This document shows, one piece after another, positions 1-10,400 of a stretch of 64,000 nucleotides of DNA (its first letter is position 1; every line of letters begins with the position of its first letter). A program made the position numbers and the translations under genes. Below the pieces are notes generated by a model that made no database searches, was not told the origin of the DNA, and saw only the letters and a list, made by a program, of their open reading frames with translations. The stretch comes from Algoriphagus sp. (lineage in GTDB: Bacteria; Bacteroidota; Bacteroidia; Cytophagales; Cyclobacteriaceae): positions 1 to 64,000 of the forward strand of contig NZ_JAMWZB010000027.1 in NCBI RefSeq assembly GCF_024305035.1. Reading direction: 5' to 3'.

Positions 1-30
1 TTCAAAATCTCAGTCCTCCTTTCAATTATT

Positions 31-2469
31 CTAATGCATAATTCGGGTTAAAAAACCAGAACTGAGAACGGCCACTTGACCTTCGAGCATTTCACTGAGG
101 TAGGAAATGGAAATTTCCTGCTCATTTTCTAGAGTCATCAAATTGTAGGCATGATACAGCTGATCTTCTCGCTTATTGGCTTGAATGGAGTGTTCGAGAT
201 AATTTTGGCAAAGGGCACAAAAGTCAATCAAAACCTGAATGGAAAGGGGTTTTCGCTCGCTACTAAATGAACCTTTATAGATTTTTTCACGATACTGACT
301 TCCAGCCTGTCCCAAGGCATCCAAAACTAATTTTCTGTCCCGGTCACTAAAACCAGAAGAAAGTAAGTGTTTGCTTGCCGTCAGTCCCTGCAGAATTGCC
401 TCGAAAAATTCCAACAACTCCTTAGAAATCTGAACTTCAGCCTTATTGCTTTTAGCTAAAACCGAAGTAAAAAAATTAAAAAACCGCCTGAGATAGTATA
501 GGGTCACCATCGACACTCCATTACCCACCAAGGCATTGTTGGCATCATTCCATTCTGGCCGCTGTGTATTCATCCAAATTCCAGCCTCTGGGATGAAATT
601 GGATAGTTTTGCCAAAACGGTTGCCAGAATTTTTTCAGTAAAATTGACATGATGAATAGTGCCAGTTTGATTTTGGACCAAAGCAGCATCTGAACCTAGT
701 TCAAATCCACGTTTTTGGATAAACCGATCCAGTTCATGGTCAAAATCAATGGTATCCTTAGGATTTTGCAAAATAGCCTCATAAGGCTTGATTTTGTAGG
801 GGACATTGGCGTATACAAAAATATCTTGTGTAAAATATTGAGCTAGCCGACCTGGTATATATTGCTCGGCAAACTCCAAAAACTTTAATAGATAAATAAT
901 CTGGTGATCTCCCCAATACCCGATATACGACCAGGGATCATCTGCCTCAATTCGCTCCCAATCCATTCCACCTTTGGTAACTCGGTAGGGGTTATACCCA
1001 TCGAAAGTTGAGGCATTGAGAAATTTTAAGATCATGCCCTCAATGAAACCCGGGTAAGAAAGTGCCAAAGCTTCCCAATTCTGGAATATATCACGCCAGT
1101 TCCCGGCATAATCAAGGACTTTTGACCCATCGGATTCATTTCGGGTATTGATGGAAAAATTATTCCAAGGTCGGCTTGGATCGCCATGTCTTCGGCTAAA
1201 TTTTAAGGGTAAATATTCCAGGCAGAGCCGAATGAAATCGGGATCTTCCGATCCTGCGGCAAATTTGTTGAGCTCGAAAAGTGAGAACTGCACGCCAAAG
1301 GTTTCGAAACTCCTTACATGCTTTTCAAAAACGTTCTTGTTGGCCGCTAGCAGGTAGCTTTTTATATCCGACTTTTCAATTTGGTAATTGTAATCAAAAA
1401 TTCCCCCGCGCATGATATTAAACATCGCATTGGCAAAGTGCCGGGTATCTTTTCGCCGATCTGCTGTCAATTGTAAACCATCCGCAGCGGCGTTCAATTT
1501 GATTAATTCCCTCGAACCCTGTTCGATATCCTCTTTAACTTTGGCATATAATCCGGAATCATGTTTTATGGCATGTGCTAAAGATCGAATTTGGGCGATC
1601 GTTTGATTAAGTTCTGCTAGGATCATCCACTCTTGAGCTTCCCCCGCCGCCAACTTCAGATCAAAAACTACAAAATAGGCTCCTCGTTGGGCTTTGATGT
1701 CAGTTTCAGGAAGAAGAGAGTGGCCTTGTCGGAAAGCATTAAGCTGGGAAGAAGAGAGGAGATGTTGTGGTTTTTCAAGGCCTAGTGACCAGGCAATCGT
1801 CGCTTTCAAGGCCTCACTTGGCTCGGCTTTATCCACGATAATCGCGCTTGGAGCAAAAATCCCAATTCCGCTTTCAGGTTCGAGTTCGTTGCGTTTATAA
1901 GCGTCTACTAAATTGCTTCTTACATTTTGCAGCATACTTCCCACACCAAATGGCATGATGTTTTGAATTCCATCCAAACAGGAAATACGGATGTCCGACT
2001 CGGATTCATTGATGATTTTACTCGTTTTTACAAATCCGTACCGTTCACTGCTGGTCCATTGATAGTGGAAGCTGAGTTTTAGATCTAAATTCTTTTCTTC
2101 AAAAATAATTTTAGTTCCCAGTACATTTTTGTACAGATTTCTGCTGAGTTTGTATTGAGCTGCAAAGTGAATGGAGAACGGTTCCCATACCAGGGTCTGA
2201 CCGTCTTTTTGGACTTTTAGAATGCTCTTTGAGCCGGTGTGTTCAGAAGACTCAATGATCTTATCATCTGTGTAATAGGGGAAAAGTGCATTTTCGGGAT
2301 CTTTTCTTCCCGCACTCACGCCTCCATTACTACCCATAAACAACCAGTGATTTGATGGGCTGAGAATACTCATAAAAAAAGGAGGGATGGAATCAATCGA
2401 TGAAATTTGATAAAAGAGCTCTTGGTTAATTTCAACTTGGGTTAATTGGGCAGACTCGATTTTCTTCAC
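31..2469 (-). CDS. GH94/GH149/GH161-like glycoside phosphorylase, probably cytoplasmic
   Basis: This is an 812-residue protein without a signal peptide, so it is probably cytoplasmic. It has the look of the (alpha/alpha)6-barrel disaccharide and glucan phosphorylases: an N-terminal beta-rich region with the segment WLFMGSNGGVSAGRKDPEN near residue 45, then NWRDIFQNWEAL near 455, GYWGDHQIIYLLK near 515 and PEWNDANNALVGNG near 635. I cannot assign the family. The GH16 neighbour makes a beta-glucan or beta-glucan-oligosaccharide phosphorylase the best inference, and GH161 or GH149 are candidates, although those are usually longer. It is the last operon gene in the window, 99 bases after the lipoprotein gene, with a hairpin in the gap. 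Bases 1-30 contain AAAGGAGG on the minus strand, so another gene may start just outside. A non-phosphorolytic glycosidase is the alternative. Confidence 0.6.
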   Translation of the reverse strand: MKKIESAQLTQVEINQELFYQISSIDSIPPFFMSILSPSNHWLFMGSNGGVSAGRKDPENALFPYYTDDKIIESSEHTGSKSILKVQKDGQTLVWEPFSIHFAAQYKLSRNLYKNVLGTKIIFEEKNLDLKLSFHYQWTSSERYGFVKTSKIINESESDIRISCLDGIQNIMPFGVGSMLQNVRSNLVDAYKRNELEPESGIGIFAPSAIIVDKAEPSEALKATIAWSLGLEKPQHLLSSSQLNAFRQGHSLLPETDIKAQRGAYFVVFDLKLAAGEAQEWMILAELNQTIAQIRSLAHAIKHDSGLYAKVKEDIEQGSRELIKLNAAADGLQLTADRRKDTRHFANAMFNIMRGGIFDYNYQIEKSDIKSYLLAANKNVFEKHVRSFETFGVQFSLFELNKFAAGSEDPDFIRLCLEYLPLKFSRRHGDPSRPWNNFSINTRNESDGSKVLDYAGNWRDIFQNWEALALSYPGFIEGMILKFLNASTFDGYNPYRVTKGGMDWERIEADDPWSYIGYWGDHQIIYLLKFLEFAEQYIPGRLAQYFTQDIFVYANVPYKIKPYEAILQNPKDTIDFDHELDRFIQKRGFELGSDAALVQNQTGTIHHVNFTEKILATVLAKLSNFIPEAGIWMNTQRPEWNDANNALVGNGVSMVTLYYLRRFFNFFTSVLAKSNKAEVQISKELLEFFEAILQGLTASKHLLSSGFSDRDRKLVLDALGQAGSQYREKIYKGSFSSERKPLSIQVLIDFCALCQNYLEHSIQANKREDQLYHAYNLMTLENEQEISISYLSEMLEGQVAVLSSGFLTRIMH

Positions 2470-2514
2470 GGGTAATCGAAATTAATTGGGTGGAGTTAGA
2501 AATCAATTTAAATC

Positions 2515-2538
2515 AGGTCAGGCTGTTAAACCTGACCT
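2515..2538 (-). other. 8-bp perfect inverted repeat between operon genes
   Basis: AGGTCAGG and CCTGACCT are separated by 8 bases in the 99-base gap between the PKD lipoprotein gene and the phosphorylase gene. There is no good T-run after it on the minus strand. It is therefore better read as an mRNA-stabilising, processing or attenuating hairpin than as a full terminator. Confidence 0.5.
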
Positions 2539-2568
2539 GGTAAGCCTATAATAAGACCTATTCTTTAG

Positions 2569-5106
2569 TTAAGGATTGAGGAAAATTCGCACGTTGTCAA
2601 TATTTGCCTCCACACTACATCCTGCATCTCCTCCACAAACCGCCTCAATTAATACCGAAATGCCATTGGATACATCTATATCTGCAGGGATAGTAAAATT
2701 ACCTGTAAAGGTAGTCCAACCTTCTTCAGGGATAGGCCCAGGGTTAAACACATGCGTGAAAGAGGCCCCATTGGCACCTTCTCCAAATAACAGCACGTTA
2801 AATATTCCTCCTGGAGGTACGATGACCCCTTTGTGATCAAATCGTATTCTAACCTGATCACCCGGATTTACGGTGCCCCCTCCAATCCTTTCCTGCTTAA
2901 ATGCGGGGTTACTTGGTCCATTTGTGGCTAACTTTCCCGACCAAGACCCACCGTTGTTTTCGGTATTGTCCAATTCCGCCAAGCCTCCATTTTGGAACAA
3001 AATCCACCCCGTATCATCGCCGGTTTCAAAATCTCCATTGATGGCAATATTGGTTCCGCTATCGGTTTGATTTTCTCCACCGCCCTCATCCCCGCCACCA
3101 TCAGTACCACCGTTACCATTTTCTCCATCAATCAAGGTGATATCATCAAAATAGTAGGTTTCGGTTGACCCGGTCAGTTCTCCATCCGTTCCTTCAGGAT
3201 TATCCGGCTTGATGACTAGTTGATTAAGCCCCGTATTGGTATCAGGAACACCGGTAAAAGTCACTTCAATTTCTACCCAGGTATTCGCCGGACCTATGGT
3301 CTGAAATTGAGCGGGTGGATTACCTGATCCTGTGGGCTGAGGATCACTATTTAATTCAAATCTCATCACCGCCTCGGGCTTGCTTGAGTACACTTTTAGC
3401 TTAAATGTTTTAGTCGGATCAATCGTTTCGGCAAAGGCGTTTTGCAATCCTGCCCATCTATTGGTTCCCGCAGCTTTGACTACTTTCAAGGAATTTTCAG
3501 AGCTGTTTACCTCCGAAATTGAGGGATTAGGAGCCAATTCGGTGGTAAGACTTCCTTCTCCAAAAAAGGTGTTGACGAATGACTCACAGGTTTCAAAAGT
3601 TACCGGAAAAGAAACCGCTGCGATGGGTTCCCCTTCACAACCAGATTCTCCACCTGAGGAATCAGAAGTTTGAATGATGTCATCGACATAAAAATCCCCA
3701 ACAGTAGTACCCGGCCCATCCACAAAAAGGGTTAATTGACGGTATGAGCCTGAAGCGGCATTGAAATCAAAAGTTAATTCTTGCCATCCTTCATCTGAAG
3801 CGTCTACAGAAATCTCCACCGGATCGGTGCTGCCCCCTTCAAATTTCATCAATACAGGTATACCGGCAGTCGGGGTATTAAACCTCATGGTGATCAATTT
3901 ATTGGCTCCCCCAAAATCAACTGGAGTCGCTAAGGAGAATGTGACACCTTCATATTCTGCTCCTGAATTTGTCAGTTTTCCTACAGTATTACCGGAGTTG
4001 TTAGGGTCAGGTGCCACTTCAAAAGCTGCTCCGTTGAAAGGTGAAGCCTGCACCTCTCCATTTTCAAAGGTGATGGGAAGGGCTGTCGTATTTTCTGACA
4101 GGAGTTCAAGTGAAACATTGTCCAAAACTACTACACCGATTTCCGCTCCCATGTCAAAAATGACCCGGCTATTATCGTTATCGAAATTTGCCGTAAACTC
4201 AGCACTGAAGCGTTGTTCATCAGTAGTCAGTTCGAATTCTTGGGTGACATTAGTAAAGGGATCCTCATTTAGTCCAATACCCGCCAAAATAGTTCGCCCA
4301 TCTTCCACATCAGTGACCGCATTGAAGGAGAGTCTATACTCGCTTCCAGCTCGGATGGGTACTACTTGACTGACATTGACGTCAAAGGGATTTCCAGCAG
4401 TGGTGACATTGGTGAATGAAAACTGATTACCTCCTTCTTCTCTTACTTCCAAGCCGTTTCCTATCCAGCCAGCGTCTCCTGCTTCAAAATCGCCATTGGT
4501 TAAGATTCCCTGGTCAAAGTTTACCGTAACTGTCCGAGTGACTTGCTCTGCTTGATTTCCCGCCCCATCTGTTACATTATAGGCAAGGACGTATTCACCG
4601 GGCTGTAGGGTATTTACTTCTCCGGTAACTTCAATATTTTCGGTCAGGTCTCCATCCACCTCGTCATTTGCTGTTGCTCCCGGATCGGTAAATTCATCCC
4701 CAATTTCCAGTTCGATGGTAGCTTCTCCTTCCAGAGCAATTACTGGAGGATCATTGTCAGTAATGACCACAATCAAATCAATGGTTAGCGTTTGGGTTTC
4801 TTGGCTGGATCCGCCTGCATTGGTTGCAGTCAAGGAGACCTCATAGCTTCCGTCCTCCATGTAAATTTTTCTGGGATTACTCAAGGTAGAAAAAGTGCCG
4901 TCCCCAAAATCCCATTGAAAGGTCTCCGCCTCTTCGGAGGTATTGGTAAACGTAACTATTCCGCCGGTTTCCTGATCTATGGAAAAGGTAAATCCAGCCG
5001 TAGGGGGTTGAATAATCATTTCATCTTCTACACAGCTTACTAGTAATAAAATTGACCCGAGTACTAAAAAGCTTAGTATGAGATCTAGTCTAAATTTCCT
5101 AATCAT
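2569..5106 (-). CDS. PKD and carbohydrate-binding modular surface lipoprotein
   Basis: An 845-residue lipoprotein: a hydrophobic signal ends in LLVSC with Cys25, followed by acidic residues that fit surface export in Bacteroidota. A PKD domain (WDFGDGTF near residue 65) is followed by an Ig-like DUF5011/HYR-type domain (about 115-195). Then come several jelly-roll modules of the NGDFE...GW type seen in CBM4/9-like families (about 200-335, 340-480, 495-660 and 690-845). A Gly/Asp/Glu-rich linker precedes the last module. There is no catalytic domain. It sits 25 bases after the GH16 gene, so I infer a surface glycan-binding protein that holds beta-glucan for the neighbouring enzymes. It could instead be an adhesin. 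Confidence 0.75.
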   Translation of the reverse strand: MIRKFRLDLILSFLVLGSILLLVSCVEDEMIIQPPTAGFTFSIDQETGGIVTFTNTSEEAETFQWDFGDGTFSTLSNPRKIYMEDGSYEVSLTATNAGGSSQETQTLTIDLIVVITDNDPPVIALEGEATIELEIGDEFTDPGATANDEVDGDLTENIEVTGEVNTLQPGEYVLAYNVTDGAGNQAEQVTRTVTVNFDQGILTNGDFEAGDAGWIGNGLEVREEGGNQFSFTNVTTAGNPFDVNVSQVVPIRAGSEYRLSFNAVTDVEDGRTILAGIGLNEDPFTNVTQEFELTTDEQRFSAEFTANFDNDNSRVIFDMGAEIGVVVLDNVSLELLSENTTALPITFENGEVQASPFNGAAFEVAPDPNNSGNTVGKLTNSGAEYEGVTFSLATPVDFGGANKLITMRFNTPTAGIPVLMKFEGGSTDPVEISVDASDEGWQELTFDFNAASGSYRQLTLFVDGPGTTVGDFYVDDIIQTSDSSGGESGCEGEPIAAVSFPVTFETCESFVNTFFGEGSLTTELAPNPSISEVNSSENSLKVVKAAGTNRWAGLQNAFAETIDPTKTFKLKVYSSKPEAVMRFELNSDPQPTGSGNPPAQFQTIGPANTWVEIEVTFTGVPDTNTGLNQLVIKPDNPEGTDGELTGSTETYYFDDITLIDGENGNGGTDGGGDEGGGENQTDSGTNIAINGDFETGDDTGWILFQNGGLAELDNTENNGGSWSGKLATNGPSNPAFKQERIGGGTVNPGDQVRIRFDHKGVIVPPGGIFNVLLFGEGANGASFTHVFNPGPIPEEGWTTFTGNFTIPADIDVSNGISVLIEAVCGGDAGCSVEANIDNVRIFLNP

Positions 5107-5131
5107 GTTTTTTTAGGTTTAATGTGATTAT

Positions 5132-5959
5132 TTATTGATATACTCGGACATAGTCGATGAGCATGGTTTGTGGAAAACGGGTATCTGGAGAAGGTGAACC
5201 CACAAAATTTCCACCTACAGCCACATTCAAAAGAAGGAAAAAATGTCTGTCAAAAACCCAATCGCTACCCGCTGGTAAATCATCAGGGGTCAATCGTTGA
5301 TAAAGCCGTTCATCCACGAAAAAATCAATGAAATCAGCGCCCCATTCTATTGCGAATACATGAAATTCGGTATCAAATCTTGAGTCAAAGAGTTGGAAGG
5401 ATCCTGAAATTGCATCGCCGGCAGAATACCCCGGGCCATGAATAGACCCCAGAATAGTACTGGGTTGCTGACCCCGTAACTCCATAATATCCATCTCTCC
5501 GGCTTGAGGCCAACCCACTCCGTCAATATTTGCTCCAAGCATCCAAAATGCCGGCCAAAGGCCCTGACCGAAGGGGGTTTTGATTCGAGCTTCTATTCTT
5601 CCAAACCGAAACTCCTTCAAGCCCTGGGTCGTAATCCTCGCTGAAGTAAAATTCCTGCCGGCAAAAGGTTCATTAATTGCTTTTATGACCAAGTTCCCTT
5701 TTCCGTCAATATGGATATTTTCGGTTCGGTTGGTGTAATATTGAAGTTCGTTATTTCCCCAGCCGTTAGTTCCTGTGCCGATTTCATAATTCCAAAATTC
5801 CGGATTGGGGGGATCACCAGTGGTCCCGTCAAATTCATCCGACCAAACTAAAGTGTACCCTCTATCCGGCAGTTCATTGGTTTCCATGCACCCAATCATG
5901 AGCAGGAATCCAAAAGAAAGGATCAGGATGTAAGTAAAAATTCTATTAGTATTATTCAT
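5132..5959 (-). CDS. GH16 endo-beta-1,3-glucanase (laminarinase-like) lipoprotein
   Basis: A 275-residue GH16 enzyme with a lipoprotein signal (Cys24). The GH16 catalytic signature is visible as GEMDIMELRG, with Glu155 the expected nucleophile, Asp157 the assisting residue and Glu160 the acid/base. The typical WSDEFDG start of the fold (about 39-45), WNYEIGTG, GRIEARIKTP, GLWPAFWMLG and the final IDYVRVYQ strand are all present, so the domain is complete with almost no extra sequence. The signature is that of the laminarinase-like branch, which hydrolyses beta-1,3- or mixed beta-1,3/1,4-glucans. Substrate choice is inferred. It probably acts on the outer-membrane surface and feeds oligosaccharides to the neighbouring glycosidase and phosphorylase. 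Confidence 0.92.
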   Translation of the reverse strand: MNNTNRIFTYILILSFGFLLMIGCMETNELPDRGYTLVWSDEFDGTTGDPPNPEFWNYEIGTGTNGWGNNELQYYTNRTENIHIDGKGNLVIKAINEPFAGRNFTSARITTQGLKEFRFGRIEARIKTPFGQGLWPAFWMLGANIDGVGWPQAGEMDIMELRGQQPSTILGSIHGPGYSAGDAISGSFQLFDSRFDTEFHVFAIEWGADFIDFFVDERLYQRLTPDDLPAGSDWVFDRHFFLLLNVAVGGNFVGSPSPDTRFPQTMLIDYVRVYQ

Positions 5960-5993
5960 GCGCTCTGTTCATTTAACTTTAAGTATGGACTGG

Positions 5994-7400
5994 TTATCTG
6001 TAGAAATAAATATTATCTACAAAAATGTCGGAGATGGTGCCATCGGAGATGAAAAAGATCAAGTCGACATCGTTAGTGGCCCCCAAACCTGCAAAATCAC
6101 TCAATGGGATATCGTAGCTGACCCATTCTTGAGAAACTAAGGGTTGATAAGTAGTCAAATCAACCGTTCCTGAGGTCTCACCTGGACCATTGTTATTGAT
6201 GATTTGAAATCGAAGGAAATCACCTGGATCGACATTCTCTCTGACATTGATATCGACATGAATATGAGTCATTTGGGATGCATCCACGTCTGGGGAATTA
6301 AACATATTCACACTCACAAAATTCAGGTCGGTGTAGCTAATGATCGTTTCACCAGCGATGTCGATCGCTCCACCTTGGGTGGTTGCAAATTGAAAGAAGC
6401 CATTAAAATTGTCCACCGGTACATTTTGGTAAGCGTCACTGAAAATGGATACGACATCTTCTGCATCCAAATCCGGTGGAGTAGGGGCTGACAAAAACGG
6501 TCCCTCCGAGACAACAGTCAAAGAACCCACCGCATCCATTTCATTTTCACCAACACCTATACTGGCTGATATTCTTGCGTTTCCTGAACTTAAAACCGAT
6601 ACTTGGCCAAGTTCATTAACTGTGGCCACATTGGGATTGGATGATTTAAAATTGAAATAGGAGGGAGAGGATTCCACCCGAACGTCAAAACCGTCTACAT
6701 TCATTAAAACTCCTGTTCCTGTTACCGGCAGCGTAACCCCATTGAAGGAATTAATGGACTGATCTTCTCCATTATTGACCAAAGGCAGCGGTTGGGCAAC
6801 GGAGGGAAGGTTTTCAAACTTCAATTCATCAATCCAAAATGAAAATCCCACTTCTTCACCTTCCGGACCAATTCCTCCTGCCGCAAATTGAAATACCCCT
6901 CTGACTTCCAATAATTTTGACGGATCTGGTATTGGAATTATGTATTTCTGCCAGTTAGTGGTGAAGTTTACTTGGGTCCTATAAGCACGGTAAGTATCAC
7001 CCAAAAAATCTTGTCCAAATCCTATTTCGGATAGGGTAGCTGCTTGACTGGCTCTGGCATAAAAAGACAACACATTATAATCCTGCAAGTCTCTACCCGC
7101 TCCATCAATTCTGAAAATTGCACCTGCAAAATTTCCTGCCGGATCATTCGCATCCGGTACATCAATTCTGATGGAGGCATTTCCTTTGTAACTTTCATTG
7201 TCATCAACGGAGAACACATTCGGCTTTGCGGTTTGATAAGGGAAATAGAAATCACTTCCCAATCCCACAAAATCATCGGTAAAAATATCAGCAGCTGTGC
7301 TGAACCTTGCTCTTGGAAGATCTTCAAACTCTTCCCTCATACATCCTAATAAACTAACAATCAATAGGATTCCAAATAAGTTGATCGTTGATTTTTTCAT
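5994..7400 (-). CDS. Carbohydrate-binding lipoprotein with BIG2-like domain
   Basis: A 468-residue lipoprotein. I start it at the ATG at 7400 because MKKSTINLFGILLIVSLLGC is an ideal lipoprotein signal (Cys20); an upstream in-frame ATG would overlap the previous gene. Residues of about 35-205 form a beta-sandwich like CBM11 and other glycan-binding modules (NVLSFYARAS, FWIDELKFENL). About 215-300 resemble a BIG2 Ig-like domain (NPNVATVNELGQVSV). About 315-468 form a second sandwich module ending in IFVDNIYFYR. There is no enzyme signature. It lies between the glycosidase and GH16 genes with gaps of 29 and 34 bases, so a surface glycan-binding role in the same operon is likely. Confidence 0.72.
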   Translation of the reverse strand: MKKSTINLFGILLIVSLLGCMREEFEDLPRARFSTAADIFTDDFVGLGSDFYFPYQTAKPNVFSVDDNESYKGNASIRIDVPDANDPAGNFAGAIFRIDGAGRDLQDYNVLSFYARASQAATLSEIGFGQDFLGDTYRAYRTQVNFTTNWQKYIIPIPDPSKLLEVRGVFQFAAGGIGPEGEEVGFSFWIDELKFENLPSVAQPLPLVNNGEDQSINSFNGVTLPVTGTGVLMNVDGFDVRVESSPSYFNFKSSNPNVATVNELGQVSVLSSGNARISASIGVGENEMDAVGSLTVVSEGPFLSAPTPPDLDAEDVVSIFSDAYQNVPVDNFNGFFQFATTQGGAIDIAGETIISYTDLNFVSVNMFNSPDVDASQMTHIHVDINVRENVDPGDFLRFQIINNNGPGETSGTVDLTTYQPLVSQEWVSYDIPLSDFAGLGATNDVDLIFFISDGTISDIFVDNIYFYR

Positions 7401-7429
7401 GGTTATGCTGTTCGGCTTTGCGACTTTCA

Positions 7430-10400
7430 TTATTTTCCGATATAGATGTGAACATAGGTTCTCAATTCCCACTCATTTCCATTCGGAAAACCTATTGCAG
7501 TGGGGTCAGGGACCCTATTTCCACTGACATCAACAGTTTGAGCTGGATTGTACCGGGGTGAATATTGATCTAATGATCGCCACGTAAATCGTACCCCCAT
7601 GGTGGTATTGGGAAGCATGTACCATTCTTGCTTGCCCACAGAAGTCGAGATATCTGCCATCACTTGCACAGGGAATGTCAAGTTAAAATCTCGATGAAAG
7701 TCAAAAGGCCCCCAATCATTAAACTTTAAGAAGGAGGAAAACTTTAAATCTTTATAAAGTACCCTGACATCGCCCCCAAACCGTTCTATGGTTCTGGGAT
7801 CAGGGCCATTTGCTTGACCGTTTCCTCCATAGAGATTGGCGATTATTCCAAACCTTGAATTGATTTTGGAAACGATTCGGGTATTGACTTCCCATAAATC
7901 CAAAGCGGGTGGGGCTCCATTTGCCGCAACAGGGACACGGCCGGTTCCGGGAAAAATGATGGCTGCATCCATGGTAGTTGGCAAGTGTCTATAAACAAAA
8001 CCTAAACTCGCTGCAAAAGGAGCGTCTTCCTGCATGTCATTATCCCATTCATACATCCAAGTTCCTGGCGTGGGATCAAAGGTGAGAAGCAGTTCCCCAG
8101 CCACCGTTTCCCTATTCGAGCGGACCACGAAGGGATCATCCAGAATGTTTCTTGGTCGGGCAGGACCTCCAATATCACCGGGAATAGGATCTACCAAAGG
8201 TTTCTGCCACATGAAATTTGGGGCTACCTGGAAATTCCCCATCGTATAGGTAAATCCAGTGAGCACATTGTTTTTATTTCCGCTGCCGGCATCTTTTAAA
8301 GACCATCCGGTAAATGTTCGGGTATAATCTCCACCGCCATTAGCCACTAAGCCTTGAGAGGCCGCCTGACCATACCAGTTAATTTTTCCTTTGGTGAAGG
8401 AAAATTTAATTTTACCACCCCACAAGTCACTAGGTCTGATTCGATCAGTGAAGGTTTCAAAATTTCCATTTTCATTGCGAACGACCTGAAATTCTCTTCC
8501 TACCAGGGGTTGACCACCCCAAATTCCTCCAAGCTCAACTTTGAAGTTTTCAGAAAAAAGGGTTTCGCTTGTCAAAGTCAATCTTCGTGTTCGCGGCTGA
8601 GGAATAGCAATTGAACTGACCGCTACACCCGGGTCATCCAGGTCTTCATGAAAAATACCGGATAAAGCAGTTTTCCCCAATTGTTTTCTGTATTTAACCA
8701 ATACGGCGGGGTTGGCTCCCCACCACAGCTCCCTTCCGAAAGCTACTTTTAAACCGTCCAAGAGTTTTTTTCCCGAAAGCTCCAAGCCTGATGGGGCTAA
8801 GGCATTGTAAATATCTATGTTGGGTCCATAGTTGGCTTCCGGATAAAGTCCAAAAAAATCGCCCTCATAACCCCAATGATAATGGCCAGTCCGGTAAAAT
8901 CCATTTAAATCAAAAAGTTCATGGTTCCAGGTATAATCGGCTTGATAGACGGCCAAACGCCCCAAAGCATCGGCTACCTGTGTCCCAGATTGCGTTTGGA
9001 TGGTAACGGGTCTACCTCGAGTTTCATAAAAAATCTCATCTATGGGATTCAAGGCTACATTGCCTAGGACGTTAAACGATACGTTTGCGCGCACATTGCT
9101 GGAAGGATTGGCTTGAACGCCCACAAAAAATGACTGCAAATGATCAAAACCTTGTTGATTGGGAAATGTAATCTGATCCGGATCGGGACTTTCGGGTGTC
9201 GTAGTTAATGTTCCACCGGTGTTAAAAGTACTTAGCTCGGCTCTAAACTCACTGACTGATAGGATATTAGCCTGTTCACCTTGCAAAGCAGCTTTATCCC
9301 CACGAGCCGTTAAAACCGCCTCCATAAAATCTATGGAAGAAAAATGATTCCTTAAAGACTGAAGGGTCATCGTACCCGAATAAGGATCAAACTGATGCGC
9401 TTGTTGCAAGGCATAATATGCAGCTCGCGGATAAAGCGTATACAGTCCACGAGGGGTGGTTTGCCCTTTGGCAGCTATGCCAAACCATTCCTCATTCATG
9501 TTATTTTCACCCTCTACAAAATCATGGGTATAACCACCATTGGACCAGGATGCTTCGGTGTTATGAATGTTTAATTCAACAGTCTGACCGGCTTTCCACC
9601 AGCCGTCGCTAAACTGAAAAGTATATCCACCCAAAGAATTGCCAGCCTTTCCTAGTCCAGCTGCATTTTCATAAATCTCTTTCCAATTATTGACCATATA
9701 ATAGGCCTGGCGCTCTTGATCTTCTGCATTTTCAAGCGTGTTAAAAGCATCAGCGCCAAATTCGGTAAAAAGAATCGGCTTGTTTAATTCCGCCTTAACC
9801 CGATCAAAAGCATCCCCAAAGGATGCGCCTCGATACATATTGGTACCGAAAATATCGATGTCCTTACATTCTTCTTTGATGATCTCCAAAAACAACAAGT
9901 CACCGTTACAGATGGCGATAGGTACTCCCTGATCAATTTCTTTCATAGCCAAGCTTGCCTCATTAAACAATTTATACATGGCTAAGGCCCGCACGGTAGA
10001 TTCTCGATCTTCGATTGGAATATCCTCTGTTTCTGCACCTCCCCAAAACAATCCATAGTTGTTTTCATTGCCCAGTAGATAGAGTAGGAGACCGGGTGTA
10101 CCTTGATATTGGCGAACCATATCGGTTACTTCCTTCACTAAAAGCGCTCTCACCCTGGGGTCTGCATACTCTGTATTTGCCATCCAAGCTCCGTTCAGTG
10201 TCAGACCATATCTGCCAAAGGAATGATTGAGCATGGTGTAAATCCCATATTTCTGGTAGATATAAGTAATCCATTTGGCAGGAATACCGGTGTAAATCCG
10301 TATGGAATTAACACCCATGTTTCTCAAAAGAGACATTTCTGTATCTAGAGCTGCCCTGATGATATCATCGGGTTGCCGCCACAGGCTATAATTAAAATTG

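Noticed and set aside
3761..4369. 202-codon open frame on the plus strand inside the PKD lipoprotein gene
   Set aside because: It is fully antisense to a gene with clear domains and a signal peptide, and its own translation shows no domain or start signal.
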